64,000 nucleotides of DNA from Gammaproteobacteria bacterium (GTDB taxonomy: Bacteria > Gemmatimonadota > Gemmatimonadetes > Longimicrobiales > Gaopeijiaceae): the NCBI GenBank assembly GCA_009840525.1, contig VXNP01000035.1, positions 1-64,000 on the forward strand. Direction: 5' to 3'. Each line of letters starts with the position of its first letter. Positions within the stretch are counted from its first letter, which is position 1. The notes beneath the pieces are model-generated. The model worked only from the letters and a program-made list of their open reading frames with translations. It had not been told where the DNA came from and made no database searches. The position numbers and the translations under genes were made by a program. Shown here in pieces: positions 27,443 through 37,780 of the stretch.

Positions 27443-29266
27443 ATCGCGAGTCCGGTTCTCGCTCCCGCCCCGCTCGCGCTGGCCGCGACCCTTGCAGTGT
27501 CGTCCGTTGCGGCCGCGGTTCCTCCGCCGGAGGACCGCAACCTGCCTCCGGATCCATCTCCGCAGGAGGCACTGGTTCAACCCGATTCCTCCGCGATCCA
27601 CGACCGGGCCCGCGACGCGCAACGGCGCTTCGAGCGTGTGCGCGTGCAGCATCTGCCCCTGTCCGCGGAGCCCGGATCCTCCCCGTGCGACGAACTCATC
27701 GGCCGCATGTGCTACTGGCACGGGGACAATCACCACGAGCCGGATCCGGAGGCCGTGGAGATCACCGTAGCGCGCGAGGAACTTCTGGATACACTGGCGC
27801 ACGCCGCGCGGCGGCTGCCCGGCGACGGCTGGATCGCGGGCCAGCGCGTCTTCTACCTGGTGGAGGCGGGCCGGGCGCACGAAGCGCTCGAGGTTGCCCG
27901 CGGCTGCGCCGCTCCAGAGCCTGATCTGTGCCACCTGCTGCGCGGTCTCGCGCTCCATCGGCTGGAGCGGTTCGAGGACGCGGAGCGTAGCTTCCGCCTG
28001 GCGCTGGCAGCGATGGATCCGCGCGACGCCGGAGAGTGGGTGTCACTGGCTCTCCTGCTGGAGAGGACGGATGAATCCGGTCTGGACCGCCTCGGTTCGC
28101 AAGCGCGCGAGGCTGCGACCCGCAGGCTGTGGGCGCTCGCCGATCCGTACTACCTGGTGCGCGGCAACGACCGCTGGACCGAACACATGAGCCGGCACGC
28201 CGTCAGTCGCATTCAGCGGCGCGCGCGCAATCCCCACGGGCTGCCGTGGACATCCGGCCTCGATGAACTCGCCATTCGCTACGGGCAGGAAACCAGCTGG
28301 ACCCGATACGTGCCCACCAGCGGCTCGAGCATGCGTCCGCGGGTGACCGGGCGCCATCCTCCCCACTCCGAGCGGTACATGCCCCCGGACGGCGCGCTGA
28401 CCGGCGTTGCGAGCCTGCCCCCGGGCATGGTCTGGGGCGACCCGGTCGAACGGCCTCGCAGCGCGTATGCGCCATCCTATGCTCCCGAACTGGGGACGAT
28501 GTACACCGTGCTCGCCCGCTTCCGGCGCGGCGACTCGCTGCTGGTTGTGGCGCCGTTCCGGTTCGAACCGCGGGACACCTCCGGAGCAGTGCCGGGCGCG
28601 GGCAGCCCGGAAGCAGGGAGTGGGCATCGGCGCGATGTTCAGGCGGGACTGTTCCTGGTGCCCTGGGCGGAGACCACCGGGGAGGTGCGCCCGCCGACGC
28701 AGCGGATGCTTTCGGACAGGGGCACGCTTTCGCTCGTGGTGCCGCTCGGCAGCTACGTGTACAGCGTGGAAGCCCTCGACCGCCGGGCCGGTCATGGAGC
28801 GCGCTTTCGGGGAGACCTCGCGCTGGGTCCGCATCCGGATGACATCCCGGATCTCTCCGACTTCCTGATCATCGAAGCTTCGGACCGGATGCCCGAGTCG
28901 GTCGATGACGTCCTGGAACATGCGCTGCCTTCCCTGGCGCTCGGCGGGTTGCAGGAGCTGGCGGTCGCGTGGGAGGCCTACGGGCTCGGAACGGGCGAAA
29001 GCCGGATCGCCTACAGCCTCGGAGTCGAGCCGCTCGACCGGTCGTTCTTCCGCCGGCTGGGAGAGTTCCTGAGGTTGGTGGGGAGGGGGGATCCCCTGAC
29101 GCTGGAGTGGATCGAGCCGAGCCCGGGGCAAACGGGTGCGCACTTCCGCTCCGTCGATCTCGATTTCAGAAACCTGGAGCCCGGGATCTACGAGCTTCGG
29201 CTGGAACTCCGCGTCGACGACTGGGCTCCCGTGATACGACGCCGGCGCGTGCAGATTGTCGGGTAG
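27443..29266 (+). CDS. Secreted TPR-like protein, GWxTD-type relatives suspected
   Basis: About 607 residues. The open frame extends back through the tRNA, so the true start must lie after 27413, but no ATG, GTG or TTG is available before the signal peptide. AAGGAGG at 27429-27435 is followed seven bases later by ATC at 27443, the most plausible initiation site. The N-terminus is a hydrophobic Ala-rich secretion signal ending VAAAVPPP. Residues ~110-215 look like TPR helices (AHEALEVARG, RLERFEDAERSFRLAL). The later part has YYLVRGNDRWTEHMSRHA and ELAIRYGQETSW, which recall secreted GWxTD-type proteins of Gemmatimonadota and Acidobacteriota. The C-terminus is beta-rich (FRNLEPGIYELRLELRVDDW). 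Function unknown. Confidence 0.72.
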   Translation: MASPVLAPAPLALAATLAVSSVAAAVPPPEDRNLPPDPSPQEALVQPDSSAIHDRARDAQRRFERVRVQHLPLSAEPGSSPCDELIGRMCYWHGDNHHEPDPEAVEITVAREELLDTLAHAARRLPGDGWIAGQRVFYLVEAGRAHEALEVARGCAAPEPDLCHLLRGLALHRLERFEDAERSFRLALAAMDPRDAGEWVSLALLLERTDESGLDRLGSQAREAATRRLWALADPYYLVRGNDRWTEHMSRHAVSRIQRRARNPHGLPWTSGLDELAIRYGQETSWTRYVPTSGSSMRPRVTGRHPPHSERYMPPDGALTGVASLPPGMVWGDPVERPRSAYAPSYAPELGTMYTVLARFRRGDSLLVVAPFRFEPRDTSGAVPGAGSPEAGSGHRRDVQAGLFLVPWAETTGEVRPPTQRMLSDRGTLSLVVPLGSYVYSVEALDRRAGHGARFRGDLALGPHPDDIPDLSDFLIIEASDRMPESVDDVLEHALPSLALGGLQELAVAWEAYGLGTGESRIAYSLGVEPLDRSFFRRLGEFLRLVGRGDPLTLEWIEPSPGQTGAHFRSVDLDFRNLEPGIYELRLELRVDDWAPVIRRRRVQIVG

Positions 29267-29268
29267 CG

Positions 29269-29286
29269 CGGGCGCGCTTGCGCCCG
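29269..29286 (+). terminator. GC hairpin after the TPR-like gene
   Basis: CGGGCGC (29269-29275) and GCGCCCG (29280-29286) form a perfect 7-bp stem with a 4-base loop, two bases after the stop codon. No T-run follows, so it may be an RNA 3'-end stabiliser or a non-canonical terminator. The prs promoter begins 13 bases later. Confidence 0.45.
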
Positions 29287-29299
29287 AGCAAAGCGCGCG

Positions 29300-29328
29300 T
29301 TGACGCTTCTCTCCGGGGTACCTACACT
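29300..29328 (+). promoter_or_regulatory. Sigma-70-type promoter for prs
   Basis: TTGACG at 29300-29305, a 17-base spacer and TACACT at 29323-29328 form a good housekeeping promoter 56 bases upstream of the prs ATG. It fits transcription of prs-rplY-pth as one unit. Confidence 0.65.
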
Positions 29329-29384
29329 TAACGGCTACCGTCACGTCGAACGCCCCCTGAACGCCAGCTTACGGTGACGCCCCC

Positions 29385-30440
29385 ATGGACGATCAATACC
29401 GCCGCGGTCCGCTGTTGCTCCTGGCTGGCCGGGCCAACCGGCCGCTGGCCGCGGAGATCGGGGAGAGGCTGGGCGAGTCGGCCTTCGGCGCCACGGTGCG
29501 GGATTTCGCCGACGGCGAGATCTTCGTCCGGCTGGACCGCAACGCCCGCGGCCGCGATGTCTTCATCATCCAGCCGACGACGACGCCGGCCGACAACATC
29601 ATGGAGCTTCTGCTCCTCGTCGACGCTGCCGTCCGCGCCTCGGCCGCCCGGGTCACTGCCGTGGTGCCCTACTTCGGCTACGGACGCCAGGACCGCAAGG
29701 ACCAGCCGCGGGTCTCGATCGGCGCCAAGCTGGTCGCCAACCTGATCGTCGCGGCCGGAGCCGACCGGTTGCTGGGCGTCGATTTCCATCAGCATCAGAT
29801 CCAGGGATTCTTCGACATCCCCGTGGATCACCTGTACGCCGCGCCCGTGCTGACCCGGTACTTCAGCGACATGAACCTGGATGATCTGGCCGTAGTCGCG
29901 CCGGATGCGGGGTCCACGAAGATGGCGCGCGGCTTCGCGCGCCGCCTCGGGGCGTCCCTGGCGGTCATCGACAAGCGCCGGCGCACCGCGAACGTGGCGG
30001 AAGTGGTCAACGTGGTGGGCGAGGTTGAGGGCAGGACCTGCCTTATCGTCGACGACATGGTCGACACCGCTGGCACCCTCACCAACGGCATCTACGCCCT
30101 CAAGGAACGCGGGGCGGCCGCGGTCTATGCCTGCGCCACCCATGCCCTCCTGTCGGGAAGGGCGTCCGAGCGGCTGCAGGGAGCGCCGGTCGAGGAAGTC
30201 GTGGTCACCAACACCATCGGCATCGCCCCGGAGTTGCGCTTCCCCAAACTCAAGGTGCTGTCCGTGGCCGGGCTTCTGTCCGATGCCATCCGCTACATTC
30301 ACTCCAACGCCTCGGTGAGCCAGTTGTTCAGGATGCCGGCCCGCGAGGCGCCGATCGTGGTTGAGGCCGCTGACGGCGATCCCGCGTCGGCAGGCGCGTG
30401 GATCGATGCGCGCAGTCAATCCCCCCTTACAGCTTCCTGA
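29385..30440 (+). CDS. prs: Ribose-phosphate pyrophosphokinase
   Basis: Prs makes PRPP from ribose-5-phosphate and ATP for nucleotide, His and Trp synthesis. The 351-residue protein contains the ATP and flexible-loop region PYFGYGRQDRKDQPRVSIGA, divalent-metal site DFHQHQIQGFFD, APDAGSTKMARGFA, and the PRPP loop CLIVDDMVDTAGTLTNG near residue 220. The catalytic core is complete. A C-terminal extension of about 30 Ala/Pro-rich residues goes beyond the usual ~315-residue end. It starts at ATG 29385 downstream of a recognisable promoter. Confidence 0.95.
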   Translation: MDDQYRRGPLLLLAGRANRPLAAEIGERLGESAFGATVRDFADGEIFVRLDRNARGRDVFIIQPTTTPADNIMELLLLVDAAVRASAARVTAVVPYFGYGRQDRKDQPRVSIGAKLVANLIVAAGADRLLGVDFHQHQIQGFFDIPVDHLYAAPVLTRYFSDMNLDDLAVVAPDAGSTKMARGFARRLGASLAVIDKRRRTANVAEVVNVVGEVEGRTCLIVDDMVDTAGTLTNGIYALKERGAAAVYACATHALLSGRASERLQGAPVEEVVVTNTIGIAPELRFPKLKVLSVAGLLSDAIRYIHSNASVSQLFRMPAREAPIVVEAADGDPASAGAWIDARSQSPLTAS

Positions 30441-30459
30441 AACCGACCAAGAGCCCGAA

Positions 30460-31095
30460 ATGAGCGTAGCAGAAGCATCCCTCCAGGCGAGCCGCAGGAA
30501 CAGGACCGGCAAGGGCGTCGCACGCCGCCTGCGGCGAGCGGGGCGTATCCCGGCGGTCGTGTACGGCAAGGACATGGATCCCATCCCGCTCTCGCTGGAC
30601 GAACAGGAGGCGGTCAACCTGTTCCAGTCCATACCGGTGGCAAACACGGTTCTCCAACTGGACATCGGAGGTGAAGAGACGTTGCGGACGCTGGTGCGCG
30701 AGATCCAGACCCATCCGTTCCGCCCCGACATCATCCACGTCGACTTCATGCGTCTGCGTCACGGCGTCGCCGTGGAGTTGAACGTGCCGATCACGCTCTC
30801 CGGCACTCCGGAAGGGACCCGCGCCGGCGGTCGCCTGGACATCGCCGTGCACGAAGCGCATGTGCGCTGCACGCCCGCAAGGATACCGGAGTCGATAGAG
30901 GCCGACATCTCGCAACTGGGCATCGGAGAGTCGCTTCGGCTCGGTGACATCGCCCTTCCCGACGACGTCGAGCTGCTCTCCAGCCGGGATACCCTCGTTT
31001 GTCACATCGCGACAGCCTGGGCGCCTGAGGAAGAGGAGGATGCTCTGGAGGTCGGCGAAGTCGAAGAAGCCGGCGAGGATGTCGAGGAGTCCTAG
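30460..31095 (+). CDS. rplY: Ribosomal protein L25 / Ctc family
   Basis: L25 binds 5S rRNA. The 211-residue protein is the long CTC form: an L25 domain (residues ~8-95, with RNRTGKGVARRLRRAGRIPAVVYG and HPFRPDIIHVDF) followed by a TL5-type C-terminal beta domain (VAVELNVPITLSGTPEG, ITLSG...GGRLDI). It ends in an acidic Glu-rich tail. ATG 30460 is chosen because it precedes the L25 homology directly; a longer frame from 30361 overlaps prs. The prs-rplY-pth order is common in bacteria. Confidence 0.94.
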   Translation: MSVAEASLQASRRNRTGKGVARRLRRAGRIPAVVYGKDMDPIPLSLDEQEAVNLFQSIPVANTVLQLDIGGEETLRTLVREIQTHPFRPDIIHVDFMRLRHGVAVELNVPITLSGTPEGTRAGGRLDIAVHEAHVRCTPARIPESIEADISQLGIGESLRLGDIALPDDVELLSSRDTLVCHIATAWAPEEEEDALEVGEVEEAGEDVEES

Positions 31096-31659
31096 TTGAA
31101 GGTCATCGTGGGTCTCGGAAACCCGGGAGCCCGTTATGACGCCACGCGCCACAACGTCGGATGGTGGGCCATCGACCGCCTGGCGTACGACTGGAATCTC
31201 GGGCCCTTCGAGAGAACCGCGGCCTCGTTGCTGGCCGACGGGTTCGTCGATGACTACCTCGTGCACTTGGTGAAACCGGTCACCTGGGTGAACCGAAGCG
31301 GGGCCGCGCTGGCGCCGTATCTCGATGCCGGGGAGTTCCGCCTCGCGGAGGACCTTCTGGTCGTGGCCGACGACGTCAACCTCGACGTCGGGCGGCTGCG
31401 CCTGCGGCCCGGCGGCGGCGCCGGCGGACACAAGGGCCTCCGGTCGGTGGCCGGTGTGCTCGGCACCACGGATTACCCCCGGCTGCGTATCGGCGTGGGC
31501 GCCCGTCCGGAAGACATGGATCTGGCGGACTGGGTGCTCTCCCCCATGGCGGAAGACGACGAGGGCGAGGTGGTCGCCCTGCTGGGCGAGCTGGCAGCCG
31601 CGGCCCGACTGTGGATGTGCGAGGGCATCGAGCCCGTGATGAACGCCTACAACCGATGA
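31096..31659 (+). CDS. pth: Peptidyl-tRNA hydrolase
   Basis: Pth recycles tRNA from drop-off peptidyl-tRNA. The 187-residue enzyme begins [26 protein letters not shown], with the catalytic His in TRHN. It continues with [11 protein letters not shown], the catalytic Asp region [15 protein letters not shown], and the [11 protein letters not shown] loop. The start is TTG at 31096, immediately after the rplY stop (TAGTTG). This gives close translational coupling in the prs-rplY-pth operon. Confidence 0.95.
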   Translation: MKVIVGLGNPGARYDATRHNVGWWAIDRLAYDWNLGPFERTAASLLADGFVDDYLVHLVKPVTWVNRSGAALAPYLDAGEFRLAEDLLVVADDVNLDVGRLRLRPGGGAGGHKGLRSVAGVLGTTDYPRLRIGVGARPEDMDLADWVLSPMAEDDEGEVVALLGELAAAARLWMCEGIEPVMNAYNR

Positions 31660-31663
31660 CCCG

Positions 31664-31678
31664 CCCGCGCTACGCGGG
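31664..31678 (+). terminator. Short GC hairpin after pth
   Basis: CCCGCG at 31664-31669 and CGCGGG at 31673-31678 form a 6-bp stem with a CTA loop, four bases after the pth stop. There is no T-tract, so its role as terminator is uncertain. Confidence 0.3.
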
Positions 31679-31714
31679 GACCCGAACCGCCAACCCCAAC
31701 CGGAAACGGACCCG

Positions 31715-33832
<2,118 letters not shown>

Positions 33833-33863
33833 TCCCCGCGCCTGCCCTCTGGAGCCTGAGCCG

Positions 33864-35069
33864 ATGAACCGCGAGCCGACCTTCGAAAACGCCCTGGCCT
33901 TTGCCGGGGATCTGATCCGCATCCCCTCCATGAGCGGGGAAGAGGGCGAAGTCGCCGCCCGCCTCGAGGAGGAGATGCGCGTGCTGGGATTCGACCGGGT
34001 GGAGGTCGACGGGCTGGGCAGCGTCGCCGGCGTCGTGAAGGGAAGGGGCGACGCGCCCCCGGTGATGCTCTCCTGCCACCTCGACGTGGTAGCCGAGGGG
34101 GCGCACGAAGAGTGGGAGCATCCGCCCTTCTGCGGCGATGTCGTGGACGGCCACCTGCACGGCCGCGGGGCGATGGACATCAAGGGCCCCATGGCGCTCC
34201 AGGTCTACGCCGCCGCCGCCCTCGCGGACCGCGCCCCCGGCGACGTGATCGTGGGACAGGTGGTGTACGAGGAGCGGGGCGGCTGGGGCATGGAGAACCT
34301 GGTGCGGTCAGGCCTGGTGAACCCCGCAGCGGTGATCATCGGCGAGTCGACGTACGGCGACATCGCTCTGGGTCACCGCGGCCGGGCGCAGCTTGAGGTC
34401 GTGATCCGTGGTCTCGCCAGCCACGCCAGCGCCCCCGACCGGGCCCGCAACGCGCTCGACCTGCTGCCCGGCGTGCTGACCGGGGTTGCCGCCCTCGCGC
34501 GGCGGCAGGAGTCCGATCCCGTTCTGGGCCCCTCAAGCCTCGCGCCCACCGACGTCCGGGTGCGCCCCGAGAGCCCGAACGTCATCCCCGACGAAGTGAT
34601 CGTGGTGCTCGACTGGCGCATCCTGCCCACCGATACCGAGGCGAGCCTCATCGGGCGCGTCGAGGACGCGATCGCCGAGGTGATTCCGGATGTGCCCGCG
34701 GACTACGCCATCGAATGCCGCCTCGCCTCGGAACGCCAGACCTCCTACACCGGCCGGTCCGCCGACCGCAACCTGCTCACGCCGGGCTTTCTGATGGAAC
34801 CCGATCATGCCGTGGTGACCGCGGCCGCCAGCGCGGTGGGGCGCCGCGGCGACCCCGACACGGCTGCCCACTGCCGTCCCTGGACCTTCGCCACCGACGG
34901 AGGCTGGACCTGCGGCGTGTTCGGCATACCGACCATCGGCTTCGCCCCCGGGGAGGAACGCTACGCGCACACGAACCGCGAGCGGCTCGACGTCGAGGAG
35001 GCCCGCTGGGCGTTCAGCCGGTACCCGTCGCTCGTTCTCGCCGTGCAGGAGGCGGTGGCGAAGAGCTGA
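33864..35069 (+). CDS. M20-family metallohydrolase
   Basis: The 401-residue enzyme starts at ATG 33864 after GGAG. M20 metal-binding motifs are visible: [10 protein letters not shown] near residue 75, [12 protein letters not shown] (bridging Asp), an EERGGWG glutamate motif, and a His near the end in [12 protein letters not shown]. The middle dimerisation domain carries [21 protein letters not shown]. It is a cytosolic amide or peptide hydrolase resembling the YgeY / acetylornithine-deacetylase group. The exact substrate is not evident and the neighbours give no clue. Confidence 0.9.
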   Translation: MNREPTFENALAFAGDLIRIPSMSGEEGEVAARLEEEMRVLGFDRVEVDGLGSVAGVVKGRGDAPPVMLSCHLDVVAEGAHEEWEHPPFCGDVVDGHLHGRGAMDIKGPMALQVYAAAALADRAPGDVIVGQVVYEERGGWGMENLVRSGLVNPAAVIIGESTYGDIALGHRGRAQLEVVIRGLASHASAPDRARNALDLLPGVLTGVAALARRQESDPVLGPSSLAPTDVRVRPESPNVIPDEVIVVLDWRILPTDTEASLIGRVEDAIAEVIPDVPADYAIECRLASERQTSYTGRSADRNLLTPGFLMEPDHAVVTAAASAVGRRGDPDTAAHCRPWTFATDGGWTCGVFGIPTIGFAPGEERYAHTNRERLDVEEARWAFSRYPSLVLAVQEAVAKS

Positions 35070-35255
35070 CCTTCCCCGGCCCGACCCGCGACTCGCCGAT
35101 TCCCCGGAAACGCCGTGCCCGTGGGGCACCTCTGGAAATCGCCCGGTAGATGGGTATATTCCCGTGCCGATCCCGCCTCGGCCCCGGAGCGAGTCTTCTC
35201 GCAAACAGCGCTCCCGGGAGCGAGGCCCGTCAACGCGCGGACCATGGGAGAGACC

Positions 35256-35912
35256 ATGCGCGACTACGAACTCGTTGTGATTTTCCATCCCGCCCTGGGC
35301 GAGGATGCAATCCAGCAGAAGCTGGAGCGATTCCACGGCCTGGTATCCGGCGGGGACGCCGAAATCAGGGTCGTGGACCACTGGGGCGGCCGGCGGCTGG
35401 CCTATCCCATCCAGAAGCAGACCTCCGGCTACTACGTCGTGACGCAGTTCTTCGGCGATCCCACGAGCCTGCCCGAACTGGAGCGCATCATGAAGCTCGA
35501 CGAGGGCGTGCTCCGGTATCTCATTGTCGTCAACGAGGGCCAGCCATCCACGGGCATGTCCGTCGTGGCCGAGGCCCCCGCGGCTTCCAGTGGTTCCGAG
35601 GAATCCCGCCAGGAGGACAATGCCGACGACCGGAAAGAGGACGGGGACCAGGAAGATGACGCCCGGTCGCGAACGAGCCCGCCCGAGTTCTCCGGGGGGC
35701 GCGGTCACCGCCGGCGCATCGAGGGCCCCCCGATCACCATCCTGAACTACAAGGATGTAGCCACCTTGTCGCGCTTCGTCACCGAGCAGGGCAAGCTGCT
35801 GCCCCGGCGCACGACCCGCGTGGCCGCCGGATTTCAGCGCAAGCTCGGACGGGCGGTAAAGCGGGCGCGCTACCTGGCCCTGCTTCCCTACGTGCGCCGT
35901 CACGAGGGATAG
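35256..35912 (+). CDS. rpsF-rpsR: Fused ribosomal proteins S6 and S18
   Basis: One uninterrupted 218-residue frame encodes both small-subunit proteins. Residues 1-95 are S6 ([43 protein letters not shown]). Residues ~96-148 are an acidic, low-complexity linker. Residues ~150-218 are S18 ([49 protein letters not shown]). S6 and S18 form an obligate heterodimer on the 30S platform, so a fusion is structurally sensible. The start is ATG 35256, with GGGAGAG three bases upstream; an ATG at 35244 is also in frame. I saw no internal stop, frameshift or ribosome site before the S18 part. The usual ssb gene between rpsF and rpsR is absent. Confidence 0.92.
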   Translation: MRDYELVVIFHPALGEDAIQQKLERFHGLVSGGDAEIRVVDHWGGRRLAYPIQKQTSGYYVVTQFFGDPTSLPELERIMKLDEGVLRYLIVVNEGQPSTGMSVVAEAPAASSGSEESRQEDNADDRKEDGDQEDDARSRTSPPEFSGGRGHRRRIEGPPITILNYKDVATLSRFVTEQGKLLPRRTTRVAAGFQRKLGRAVKRARYLALLPYVRRHEG

Positions 35913-35920
35913 CATCGCCC

Positions 35921-36844
35921 GTGGTCCGGGCGACGACCCCGTTGCGGGGCTGGGGGCGGGCGGGAGCACTCTTTTTCGCCACGCTGATTTTCTCCGTCTT
36001 CGGTCCCCTCGTCCTGGTGTTGATCCCGTTCGCCTGTCTCGTATTCAGTTCGCCTGTGAAACGGGTCTCGCCCGTGATGGCCGGCGCCCTGGCGATAGTG
36101 GTCGCCCTGGCCGGCGCCACGCGATCCGGATTGTGGTACGTGGAGCGTGGTTGGACGATCATCCTGGGCGGCTGCTTTGCCGCGGTGACATTGCGTTGGC
36201 CGGAACGGAAGTTTCTGCCCCGTGCCCTGCTGGCTCTCGCGATTTCCGGTGCCGGCGCATGGGCCGCACTGGGGCTGAGCCCCCGGCGCTGGGCGATTAT
36301 CGACGGGATGGTGGCGACCAGATTGCGCGACGGAGTGAGCACGTCCCTCGAAGCGCTGCGCGTCCTCCGGGACGGAACTCCGCTCCCCGGGACCGTGATC
36401 ACCACGGTTTTCCAGGCGGCGGAGTGGCAGAGCAACCTGTTCCCGGCCATGCTCGGACTGTCCTCCCTGGCCGCGTTGGGCACCGCCTGGTGGCTCTACG
36501 ACCGCCTGGTGCGCGGGAGCGGGGAAGGACTCGGCGCGCTGCGCGACTTCCGGTTCGACGACCAGCTGGTGTGGCTGCTGGTCGCGGGCGCGGCACTGTT
36601 TATCCTGCAGCCCGACGGCGCCGCGGGCCGGGTGGGGCTGAACCTGCTCGCCTTCATGGGCGTGCTCTACGCGTTGCGCGGCGCCGGCGTGGCGGTCACG
36701 CTGACTCGCGGCGTATCGGCTCTCGGATGGATCCTGCTTGCGCTCGCTTTCCTGCTGCTGGCACCCTTCCTTTTTGCGGCAGCGCTGCTGATCGGGCTGA
36801 GCGACACCTGGATGGACATCCGCGCACGGGCCCGACGAACCTGA
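35921..36844 (+). CDS. DUF2232 (YybS-like) membrane protein
   Basis: The 307-residue polytopic protein has about seven to eight hydrophobic segments and little else. DUF2232/YybS proteins characteristically lie between rpsR and rplI, exactly as here, which is the main support. GTG 35921 starts it nine bases after the S6-S18 stop. The N-terminus is LRGWGRAGALFFATLIFSVFG and the C-terminus ends DTWMDIRARARRT. Function is unknown; an ABC-type or energy-coupling role has been suggested for relatives by fold only. Confidence 0.78.
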   Translation: MVRATTPLRGWGRAGALFFATLIFSVFGPLVLVLIPFACLVFSSPVKRVSPVMAGALAIVVALAGATRSGLWYVERGWTIILGGCFAAVTLRWPERKFLPRALLALAISGAGAWAALGLSPRRWAIIDGMVATRLRDGVSTSLEALRVLRDGTPLPGTVITTVFQAAEWQSNLFPAMLGLSSLAALGTAWWLYDRLVRGSGEGLGALRDFRFDDQLVWLLVAGAALFILQPDGAAGRVGLNLLAFMGVLYALRGAGVAVTLTRGVSALGWILLALAFLLLAPFLFAAALLIGLSDTWMDIRARARRT

Positions 36845-36856
36845 CCGACAACCACC

Positions 36857-36885
36857 GGCCCGCGTGGCGCCTCACGGCGCGGGCC
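36857..36885 (+). promoter_or_regulatory. GC hairpin in the rplI leader
   Basis: GGCCCGCG (36857-36864) and CGCGGGCC (36878-36885) make an 8-bp stem with a 13-base loop. It ends about 17 bases before the rplI ribosome site. It could be an attenuator or terminator between the DUF2232 gene and rplI. No T-tract follows. Confidence 0.4.
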
Positions 36886-36911
36886 CGCATGTTTCGACAA
36901 ACCAGGAGTGG

Positions 36912-37367
36912 ATGGTGAAACTGATCCTCAAGGAATCCGTGGACCGCCTCGGGGAACCGGGCGATGTCGTGAACGTGAAGCCCGGGTACGCCCGCAACTT
37001 TCTCCTGCCCCGCGGCCTCGCCTACGAAGCTTCCGCGGCCAACGTCCGACGCCTGGAGCGGGAGCGGCGCATAGCGGAGGAGCGGGCTCGCAAGGACTAC
37101 TTGGAAGCGCGGCGGCGCGCCTCCAGGCTGGAGGGCATGCACCTCGTTTTCCGGGCACGCGCCGGCGAGTCCGACAAGCTGTTCGGCTCGGTTACGGCAG
37201 CGGACATCGCCGAACGCGCGGTCGGTTCGGGGCTCGACTTCGTTCTCGACAAGCGGCACGTCATGCTGTCCGAACCGATCAAGATGCTTGGCGACTTCGA
37301 AGTCCCGATCAGGCTCCACGCGGAAGTGGAAGTCACTGTGACCGTGCACGTGGAAAGGACGAGCTGA
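36912..37367 (+). CDS. rplI: 50S ribosomal protein L9
   Basis: L9 binds 23S rRNA near the L1 stalk. The 151-residue protein has the N-terminal domain VKLILKESVDRLGEPGDVV with NVKPGYARNFLLPRG. A long connecting helix follows (RRLERERRIAEERARKD), then the C-terminal domain (KLFGSVTAADIAE). The start ATG at 36912 follows AGGAGTGG. Its C-terminus is of normal length. It completes the S6-S18-DUF2232-L9 cluster. Confidence 0.96.
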   Translation: MVKLILKESVDRLGEPGDVVNVKPGYARNFLLPRGLAYEASAANVRRLERERRIAEERARKDYLEARRRASRLEGMHLVFRARAGESDKLFGSVTAADIAERAVGSGLDFVLDKRHVMLSEPIKMLGDFEVPIRLHAEVEVTVTVHVERTS

Positions 37368-37387
37368 GCGCGCCGGGCGCCTTTCGC

Positions 37388-37780
37388 ATGGTCGACGCTG
37401 CTTCCTCCGGCGATTCCCGTCTCCCGTCCGCGGTCCGTCGGGCGGCCCAGTTGACGCTCGAACGCAAGGCCAGCGACGTGGTCGTGCTCGACCTGCGCGG
37501 CATCTCCTCGGCCACCGACTACTTCCTGCTCGCCACCGGAACCTCCGATACCCAGGTCCGTTCGATCTCGGACCACGTCACGAAGGAGCTGCGCAACGAG
37601 GGTACCCGCCCCGCGCACACCGAGGGGGGCCGGGAAGCCCGGTGGGTGTTGATCGACTACATCGATTTCGTAGTCCACGTCTTTCACCCCGAAGTGCGGT
37701 CGTTCTATCAGCTGGAGGCGCTCTGGGGGGATGCGCCCAGGCACGAGCTTGCAGCAGACGCGGAGCTCGGCCCGCCATGA
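37388..37780 (+). CDS. rsfS: Ribosomal silencing factor RsfS
   Basis: RsfS binds L14 and blocks subunit joining in starvation. The 130-residue product carries the family core: DVVVLDLRGISSATDYFLLATG, TSDTQVRSISDHV, and ARWVLIDYIDFVVHVFHPEVRSFYQLEALWGDA. ATG 37388 is chosen, 20 bases after rplI. Its stop overlaps the next start (ATGA), so the downstream BY-kinase-like protein is translationally coupled to it. Confidence 0.93.
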   Translation: MVDAASSGDSRLPSAVRRAAQLTLERKASDVVVLDLRGISSATDYFLLATGTSDTQVRSISDHVTKELRNEGTRPAHTEGGREARWVLIDYIDFVVHVFHPEVRSFYQLEALWGDAPRHELAADAELGPP

